Positions 8,298-13,921 of a DNA stretch of 13,921 nucleotides are shown here, in pieces. This stretch comes from Byssothecium circinans. Its lineage: Eukaryota > Ascomycota > Dothideomycetes > Pleosporales > Massarinaceae. The stretch lies in assembly GCA_010015675.1 (NCBI GenBank), contig ML976990.1, positions 1,076,283 through 1,090,203 of the forward strand. Reading direction: 5' to 3'. Below the pieces are notes generated by a model that made no database searches, was not told the DNA's origin, and worked only from the letters and a program-made list of their open reading frames with translations. The first letter of the stretch is position 1, and each line of letters opens with the position of its first letter. A program made the position numbers and the translations under genes.

Positions 8298-11200
8298 GTT
8301 TATCAGCTGTGATGTCCTCATCTATTTGTTACATACTCTGCTACAGATTACTATTAGGCTGATCTCATGAGATTTATAGAAGAGGAGGCCTTTGCTAAGT
8401 AGCAGACTATAACTAATGCACGTCAAGCAAGGCTGGCATAGGATTTTGTACGCGATAACCTATATATTGTTGCTTACTAGTTCTACCATTGATTTGAACT
8501 ATTTAAGAAGCATGTTATGACGCCTAAGTTCAACCTTGTTGACTTCTAGCATCATTACGAGTGGCAGGGCCGTAGTAGTACTCATAACTATAGCCTATAC
8601 TACTATAGGGATGCACCTCATCCTAATTAGTATTTGGCTTAGAATGCTACTAAGCTTGAGAAGCAATGATTAGTAAAGTATTAGGGCTATTACATTAGCG
8701 CTGTTCATCCTGACCCACACAAGGCTACTCTAGAGCATTCATATGGCTCCCCCTTATCTCTTATATTTGATCAGATAGTTTTCAACTTTCATGAACTTGC
8801 TACTATCTTGACTAAGTGCTACATGCATGTATGTCATCTTAGTTACTGCTAAAGGAAAAATAAGAAGACGGGTAAGGTAGTCTATCACTTTAAGGCTCCC
8901 TAGCTATGTATAGCTAATCCCTACTTTACTAAATTAGCTAGGAAGTCTTTTTACCGTCTCCATGCTTAACGGAATCATCCACTTCTAAACGCGTACTGTT
9001 AAACTCTAGTATTAGGCTAGCGGGCTAATACTAACATACAGCCCTACACTAGTACTATAGGTGTTATTCAATATGTTAGTCTATATGTTAGCAAGGCAGA
9101 GCAGTAGACGACGTCATTTAAGGATATAGCTACTAAGATACTGCCTCATATCTAGTCCAAGAATGCTATGTTTAAGTTTGCGGCAAAGTTAATGAATAAA
9201 TCAGCGGGCTAGAGGGACTATAGCGCTTAGGAAGTTTGCTACATCCTCTTTAATCTGCCCCTCACGGATTATAGTCGTACTATTCTTAACGTTAACCTTC
9301 GTTGTGAGGAGGATCAGCCTAAGACGTACGTCTTTTAAGCTAATCATTAAGTTAATAATAAAGTGTTTAAGGAAGATACACCTTAGTTTACTAAGGGCCG
9401 TTCTATACTAGTAAAATATAAGGAGAGGCCTCCATCACTTAAAGCCGTATCCTATTTAGACTACCTTCTTCATTACGACTATGCAAAGAATTGAGTTAGG
9501 CCCTAGGCTAGGCCTAGGATTTTGAAGTTTTACCCTCTATACTCTCCTGAGTTAGATAGGGAAGACTTCTCTCGCGTTAAGCTTATGCTATATCATCCAT
9601 TTTGATAGGTATTAGATGTAAGGACCTTTGCCAGCCAGGAGTACTAGTTATTCTTGCAAGCCTATCAGAACTGCCTATTGGTATGCAATCACCCTTTACC
9701 CAATAGCTTTAGAGAGGTGTTACCTGAAAATAAGGAAGAAGATCTAGATTAGGAAGACGTGGATTTAGCGGATGAGTTATTATAGAATAAGCTTGCTAGT
9801 CGTCTCCCTAGTGCTAATAGTGTTATTATTAATAAGGATAACCTAGGCAGTTAGCTAGTTAATCTAGAGAAGGATTAGAACGTACCTAAGCATAAGGATA
9901 GTTATGGCCTTAATGCACGTCAATATTAGAAGGAGATAAAGACAGCTTATCTAGTTAATTACGCTACTAGACCTAATACCTCGCCTAATACCCTTTAGTC
10001 TAAATAGTGGCTACTGTTTAATCTTATCGTTAATCATTATTAAGCCTACCTAGATGGGAATAGGCTAGAGCAGCTTCTTCTTAACCTTGACGGCTAGGGT
10101 GGTACTAGAAAGACGTACGCTATTAAGGTTATAACCTCTACTATAGATAGTATTGCGAGGGCTTTAAGGAAGAAATTACCTATTATATGGTGCGCACTAA
10201 CTGGAGTAGCCACTTTTCTTATTTCAGGAAAGACTATCTACTCTACCTTCCGCATACCAATTTGACCTCCTAGTGGTGTGCTTCCACCTCTTACTCCAGC
10301 AGTATTAGCTTAGACCTAAGCGCTATTTACTAATGTTTATTACCTTATTATAGATAAGAAGTCTATAGTAGGGCTAACAACACTAGCGTGGTTAGATATA
10401 AGGTGCCGTAAGATCTTTCTAGCATAGGCTAGCTATCCTTTTAGCGGTTTAAACATTATCCTAGCTAGTGATTTTTACTAGTTACCCCCTATCACGAGAA
10501 GGCCTATATTCAATACTACAAAGAGCCACAGCTCTTCAGATACAGCTAGTGCGGCGCTATATAAACTATTTACTAGAACTATTGTTCTAGATGTAGTTAT
10601 GCGCTAGTAGGGTTCTAAACAGGCTTCCTTCCGTAATGCTCTTGCACGTATCCGTGAGGAGAAGCCTAATGTCCATGACTAGCTTCTCCTTATGAAACGC
10701 TGCAGCGTTAAGCTTAGCGAGGTAGAACGGAACTCCTTTAATTCTACCTTACGTATATGCGCAAAGAGGATAGAGGTAGCTGCTATTAATTATAACTGCC
10801 TCTAGGACTCTAGCCAGCCTATCCTTATTTTATAGGCCATACATAATAGTTAAGATTAAGAGAAGGTGTCTACTAAGGATGCGGGGAATCTCCATAACTA
10901 GCTCCCTATATTTATTAGTGCCCGGGTTATGCTACTTAACAATATCTAGACAGAGCGTAGTTTAGTTAATAGGGCTATAGGGGTTATCAATAATATCCTT
11001 TAGCAGCCTAATACCTAGGATTGTCGCAAGGCTACACTAAAGGCGGTATTAGTCGCTATAGATAAGTATAATGGGCTGTGTCTTTACAGCCTTCCAGATG
11101 GTATAAAGGTTATTCTAGTGTTTCCTCTTATTTAGGAATTTACTGTTAATTAGAGTATGCATATACGTATTTAATTCCCTATTACACTTACCTAGGCTAT

Positions 11201-11435
11201 TATAGTTCATAAATCCTAGGGTTTAAGTGTGGATAAGGCTGTGATCACGGTTAGTAGGGAGCAAGATCACTGCCCTAGCTTAATATACGTTACGCTTTCA
11301 AGGGTTAAGACTGTTAATGGTTTAATATTTAAAGATATGTTTTCCTATCAGCGGTTAAAGCAAAAGAGAAGCAAGGTGTTAGAGATACGAGAGTAGGATA
11401 TAAGGCGTAGGGCGCGTTATCACGTTATAGTGTAG

Positions 11436-11476
11436 TAGACTATTTTCTAGGTCTAATACCTAGACTAATACTACTG
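11436..11476. other. Very short gap between convergent pseudogenes
   Basis: RepHel (plus) ends somewhere in 11433-11456 and the minus-strand gene ends at 11477. At most about 40 bp separate the two stops, and a paired CTAATAC motif (11453/11465) sits exactly there. No Helitron-type terminal hairpin is evident, so the two genes may share one element or one transcription-termination zone. Confidence 0.5.
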
Positions 11477-12157
11477 TCATTGAGAGGTTTTGCGAAGGTG
11501 GTTTCCTATAATACAAGCATTCCTATGAAAGTTTCCCTAATCTATCTAGATAGATAGAGCGCCTAATACTATAGCCTAATACTCTATGACTATATCCTAA
11601 TCCCTAGAGCATATAGTCTCTATGTCTGTACCATCTACTAAATATAGACTTAGATTAACGTCACCCTTATCGCCTAGCCTCTTAAGCTCTATAAATTTCG
11701 TAATATTAGGCATCTTCACACTATTATTGTAGCCTTGATAGGGAACCTCTAGCTTAATACCTTCTATTACATCTTCTTCTATTTGCACACCTTCCATTGG
11801 TTCGCCTTGGGAAGTATTCTCTGTAGGAAGTTCTGCAATGATATAGTCAAGTAGATCTGCAGCATATCCTATATTCTTGCCCTATACCTTAGGGAAATGT
11901 GCGCTATAGTCTTTAATAGTGCGTAGATTATACGCACTAGGAAGCTTGCATGCTTTACTATCGCGAAAGAGTTAGATAGTAGAGTCTGCATAATCCCTAT
12001 CACGCTGTGCTTAGTAGATTAGAGAGAGTAGCACGCGTTATTATTAGGGGAATAGCATAGGGAATAGCGGAACAGGCATCTTTGACTTAGTGTCAACGCT
12101 AATCAGGTATCTGTAAGGCACTTCTGACTTCTGTAGTGCTGACCTTGCAGCGATAAT

Positions 12158-12205
12158 CTGTTATAGTTAGCTTATACCTAATACCCTAACTAATACTACA
12201 CTTAC
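12158..12205 (-). other. Intron in the convergent pseudogene (48 bp)
   Basis: The donor GTAAGT, branch site GCTAAC and acceptor ATAACAG are near perfect. The length is a multiple of three, so the frame alone does not prove it, but the splice signals are strong. It contains a paired CTAATAC motif (12178 and 12190) and lies only 63 bp from the 49-bp intron. Confidence 0.75.
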
Positions 12206-12268
12206 TTAACCCCATCATATAGGTAGCTTTAATTTAGTCTTCTTAAATACCTTTTGAGTAGCACCAGC

Positions 12269-12317
12269 CTATTAATGGTTAGTTCTAGACTAATACTAGG
12301 TCTAATACCTTACTTAC
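12269..12317 (-). other. Intron in the convergent pseudogene (49 bp)
   Basis: The donor GTAAGT, branch site ACTAAC and acceptor TTAATAG are all close to consensus. Because 49 is not a multiple of three, its removal is needed to keep the upstream frame (KKLVRLG) joined to the downstream frame (AGATQKVFKKTK or equivalent). It encloses a paired CTAATAC/GTATTAG motif (12290 and 12302). Confidence 0.75.
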
Positions 12318-12521
12318 CTATCCTAAACGCACTAGCTTCTTTCTAGCTACTAGAAGAGCGACTTAGTTATTAAGTGTTAGGTTAAGCCACTAGATATAGC
12401 GCTGCTTGGTATTAGCTATAGTATTAGGTTAGTTGCGTTGCACTTATAATAAATATGCCTTACGGCATGCGTAGAATGAATCCCTTTAGCCCTTAATAAT
12501 AGAGAATCCTTAACTTTTCCA

Positions 12522-12558
12522 CTATAATGTTAAGCTCTCTATTCTAGTATCTCTTCAC
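12522..12558 (-). other. Possible short intron (37 bp)
   Basis: GTGAAG ... CTTAAC ... ATTATAG on the minus strand would join SY-stop-L-stop to WKS-stop-GFSIIKG and correct the frame. A 37-bp intron is unusually short for ascomycetes, so a small indel or another splice pair is equally possible. Confidence 0.3.
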
Positions 12559-13066
12559 CTATAGCTAGTAGCTAAGCTCTGTCTATTCTTCCCTCTCTTT
12601 ATTGCTCAGGTTAGGCACTGTTATATCAAATTTTTCTTTTTTCTCCTTAATGTCCATCGTCTTTTTATCCACTTTGCCTGCGTTAGATTTACCCTTTTTA
12701 CTTAACTTACTACTCTCTACACTCTTATTGATAGTAGACGAGGCAGCGTTAACAATATACTAAGGTGGCATGAACTCATCTTCTAGTGCCCAGATCTTTT
12801 CTTAAGGCTTGAAGACTAATCTCATAGTTTTGTAGTTAGATTCTAGCTTTCTAGTGCGTGCTATAGCTAGCTGTATCTAGAGTAGATTCTAACTCTCCTT
12901 GTATATTATTAGTTATACCTAATACCAGACTAATACTCTTCTCATACCTGGCCTTAAGCGCTGCATTGCGACTCTGAATTCGAAGCATGTCCTTAAGTTG
13001 CTTACGCTCATTTTCATCTATAGCGCTATCAAGCAGGTGCTGAATACGTGGCAAGAACTTCTTTAT

Positions 13067-13133
13067 CTAGAAAGTAGAGCACGCCTTTACTAAGTCAGTA
13101 TATAATTATTTAGGTATAGGGGGGTTATTATAC
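13067..13133 (-). other. Intron 1 of the convergent pseudogene (67 bp)
   Basis: On the minus strand the donor is GTATAA, the branch-like site CTGAC and the acceptor TTTCTAG. Removing 67 bp joins GKNTNNK to IKKFLPRIQHLL in phase 0 and explains the one-base change of frame. An alternative explanation is a slip in the six-G run at 13119-13124. Confidence 0.6.
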
Positions 13134-13268
13134 CTTATTATTGGTGTTTTTTCCCTTTTGAATCATGAAGTCTTCGCCCTGCTTGCTTGCGCGAAGTTTA
13201 TTATTTTTAATAGTGCTTACATTTAATAAGTATGCATTAGCAGCCTTCACCTTCTTCTAGTCTGCCAT

Positions 13269-13564
13269 TGCAGTGAGAGGGCTTAGCAGGATGTATTAGG
13301 TAGGTATTAGGCGTTATTTAGTAGTAGGGCAAAGTTGCGTGTAGTGCGTAGACATTATATAAGGAGTATATAGGAAGTAGTATTAAGTAGCAAATTTTTA
13401 GTAATAAGTTTGTTTATAGTTACACGAAATTAAAAGTAGGGCTAAGTAGCAATCACGGGAAATTATCACCAGCCTATTATGTGCGTTAAATGCGCCCAAC
13501 ACTTTACGACATAATTCTAGCATGAGCGTGTGCAGCTTAGTTAGCTACATAAGTACATACTAGA
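13269..13564 (-). other. Spacer or extended frame with a possible 44-bp intron
   Basis: The minus-strand frame of the ATG at 13268 can be followed upstream through this stretch, but with less protein-like content. A donor GTATGT at 13560, branch site GCTAAC and acceptor GCTAG at 13517 could form a 44-bp intron. The inverted repeat ATAATTCTAGCATG (13511-13524) with CATACTAGAATTAT (13556-13569) brackets it. A paired GTATTAG (13293/13304) lies just upstream of the ATG. This stretch may be spacer, 5' UTR, or part of one longer gene. Confidence 0.35.
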
Positions 13565-13921
13565 ATTATAGTATTAGGTTAGGTATTAGTCTCTCTTTAG
13601 AAGCCGTTTCCCATCTTTATACGTAGTTTTCTTGCTGACGTAATATTTTCTCTCTTATTTCACTTCTCTTTGTGCCCTTACCTTTACCACTTATTTTTAC
13701 CGCTTACCCTTACTAGCTACCTTCACGTTGCCTTCTTACTTCTCGTGCTTACCTACCACCCCGCACTTTAACAACTCTTGATCTTTGCGATTTTGCTGTC
13801 TTTGTGGTTGCAAAGCTTTGCAGCTGTAGTATAGCTATAACTAAAGTATTAGGCTTAGTATTAGCCTTTCTATATGTATACTCCCCTATAATTTCCCCTT
13901 CTATTACCTACTAATTTTAAC
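13565..13921 (-). pseudogene. Partial basic reading frame leaving the window
   Basis: The minus strand from the right edge reads VIEGEIIGEYTYRKANTKPN, then SFATTKTAKSQRSRVVKVRG (about 13820-13765), then an Arg/Lys/Gln-rich segment and KGTKRSEIREKILRQQENYV (about 13680-13622). Stops are few and of TAG/TAA type. It is exactly in phase with the ATG at 13268 (13823 minus 13268 is 555), so it may be the N-terminal part of the convergent gene rather than a separate one. Composition suggests a nucleic-acid-binding or coiled-coil protein, but no family is recognised. The paired GTATTAG at 13846/13858 is read here as ANTKPNT. The 5' end is outside the window. Confidence 0.45.

Larger units (their letters stand above)
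6541..11435 (+). pseudogene. Helitron Rep-helicase (RepHel), RIP-inactivated
   Basis: RepHel proteins move Helitrons by rolling-circle transposition: a HUH nuclease nicks DNA and a PIF1-type helicase unwinds it. From the ATG at 6541 the frame runs to 8232, continues after a 65-bp intron at 8298, and remains in phase to about 11432. That gives about 1,609 codons, usual for fungal RepHel. A DUF6570-like part (residues ~135-330) has C-x2-C and C-x2-C-x2-C pairs and QYKYRGHICHFA. A Helitron-like N domain (~440-590) includes FPTLYPN and YADYV. The Rep site, normally H-U-H, reads THNYS (about residue 659; second His codon now TAT). Two nuclease tyrosines remain (codons 9072 and 9084). Walker A reads DG-stop-GGTRKT (10089), Walker B IIDKK (10347, family DE), and the late motifs VHKS-stop-GLSVDKAV and YVTLSRVKTVNGL are clear. 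Dozens of in-frame stops, mostly TAG, and changes such as Gly-to-Arg fit RIP. The true stop is one of several between 11433 and 11456. Confidence 0.9.
11477..13268 (-). pseudogene. Convergent multi-intron pseudogene of unknown family
   Basis: From an ATG at 13268 (MAD-stop-KKVKAANAYLL) the minus strand reads as a spliced protein of roughly 480-500 residues. I do not recognise the family. Exon 1 is basic. After the 67-bp intron follow KKFLPRIQHLLDSAIDENE and RNAALKARYEKS, then RLVFKP-stop-EKIWALEDEF and a Lys-rich region (SKLSKKGKSNAGKVDKK, about 12720-12670). Next come GFSIIKG-stop-RDSFYACRKAY (about 12500-12450), KSEVPYRYLISVDTKSKMPV (about 12135-12075) and YADSTI-stop-LFRDSKACKL. An acidic part, EGVQIEEDVIEGIKLEV (from 11797), leads to a tail ending in a TGA at 11477-11479. 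Stops are almost all of the CAG/CAA/TGG-derived type. Two frame changes, near 12940-12880 and 12560-12520, probably mark further introns. Its mutation level equals that of RepHel, so it may be a second Helitron gene or captured host sequence. This is inference. Confidence 0.65.
6386..13864. repeat. Dispersed paired heptamer CTAATAC/GTATTAG, ~12-bp phase
   Basis: Fourteen pairs of the heptamer in the same orientation were found, with starts 11-13 bp apart. First-heptamer starts read as CTAATAC on the plus strand: 7634, 8248, 9973, 11453, 11563, 12178, 12290, 12919. Starts read as GTATTAG: 6386, 6650 (first copy GTATTGG), 12409, 13293, 13571, 13846. Ten pairs have 12-bp phase, three have 11 and one has 13. 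Three pairs lie inside introns (8233-8297, 12158-12205, 12269-12317). Several lie in coding frames, where the pair reads P-N-T-x-P-N-T or close to it. The remainder lie in spacer DNA. The GTATTGG variant suggests the unmutated unit was CCAATAC. No such pair was seen in 1-5623. Confidence 0.75.

Noticed and set aside
9014..9038. GTATTAG/CTAATAC combination near 9014-9038 as another paired motif
   Set aside because: The two heptamers are in opposite orientation and fall in the conserved RepHel segment LVLG-stop-RANTNIQ, so this is native coding sequence.
12402..12463. A 62-bp intron (GTAAGG ... ACTAAC ... CAG) around the pair at 12409/12421
   Set aside because: Splice-like signals are present, but removing it breaks the frame that links FYACRKAYLL upstream to KQRY downstream. 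Reading through keeps one frame, so coding is the better explanation.
11597..13054. Two small independent minus-strand genes (11597-11797 and 12851-13054)
   Set aside because: They are open stretches within exons of one longer spliced pseudogene, and their apparent starts are internal codons.
6386..13864. Paired CTAATAC as telomere-like repeat or CRISPR array
   Set aside because: The pairs are scattered, not in tandem, in both orientations and without regular spacers. The sequence is not a telomeric unit and the genome context is fungal.

Overview
The window looks like a gene-poor, transposon-filled block of a filamentous ascomycete (Pezizomycotina) genome altered by repeat-induced point mutation (RIP). 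The sequence evidence is extreme TA and TAG/CTA richness and almost no open frames. Recognisable transposon proteins can nevertheless be read through in the correct frame, interrupted by TAG, TAA and occasional TGA codons sitting where CAG, TGG, CAA or CGA would fit (C-to-T or G-to-A). There is no intact protein-coding gene, and I saw no tRNA, rRNA or CRISPR array. The organism assignment is inference.

Layout. 1-1000: a 9-bp microsatellite, then four copies of a unit of about 110-120 bp, two in each orientation, which form a large imperfect fold-back. 1001-2999: strongly degraded AT-rich DNA with two unidentified relic reading frames. 3000-3660 (minus): remains of a Tc1/mariner-type DDE transposase. 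3806-5623: a complete-length Fot1/pogo-like element with 63-bp terminal inverted repeats (61/63 matching) and a dead transposase on the plus strand. At 5624 the base composition changes abruptly to a less mutated, higher-GC region that continues to the right end.

5624-6540: non-coding leader with a candidate Helitron 5' terminus at 6310. 6541 to about 11435 (plus): a Helitron Rep-helicase (RepHel) pseudogene of about 1,600 codons, with one 65-bp spliceosomal intron and no frameshift. It carries a DUF6570-like N-terminal domain, a Helitron-like N domain, a Rep HUH/two-tyrosine nuclease and a PIF1-like helicase. 13268 to 11477 (minus), convergent with it: a multi-intron pseudogene of unknown family. 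13921 to about 13565 (minus): the broken end of another basic, possibly connected reading frame that leaves the window.

Most unusual signal: a paired heptamer, CTAATAC-N4..6-CTAATAC (starts 11-13 bp apart, usually 12), occurs 14 times between 6386 and 13864, on both strands, and not as such a pair in the AT-rich left part. It lies inside three well-supported introns, in coding frames (often reading P-N-T-x-P-N-T) and in spacer DNA, so it appears to be a DNA-level repeat that ignores coding status.
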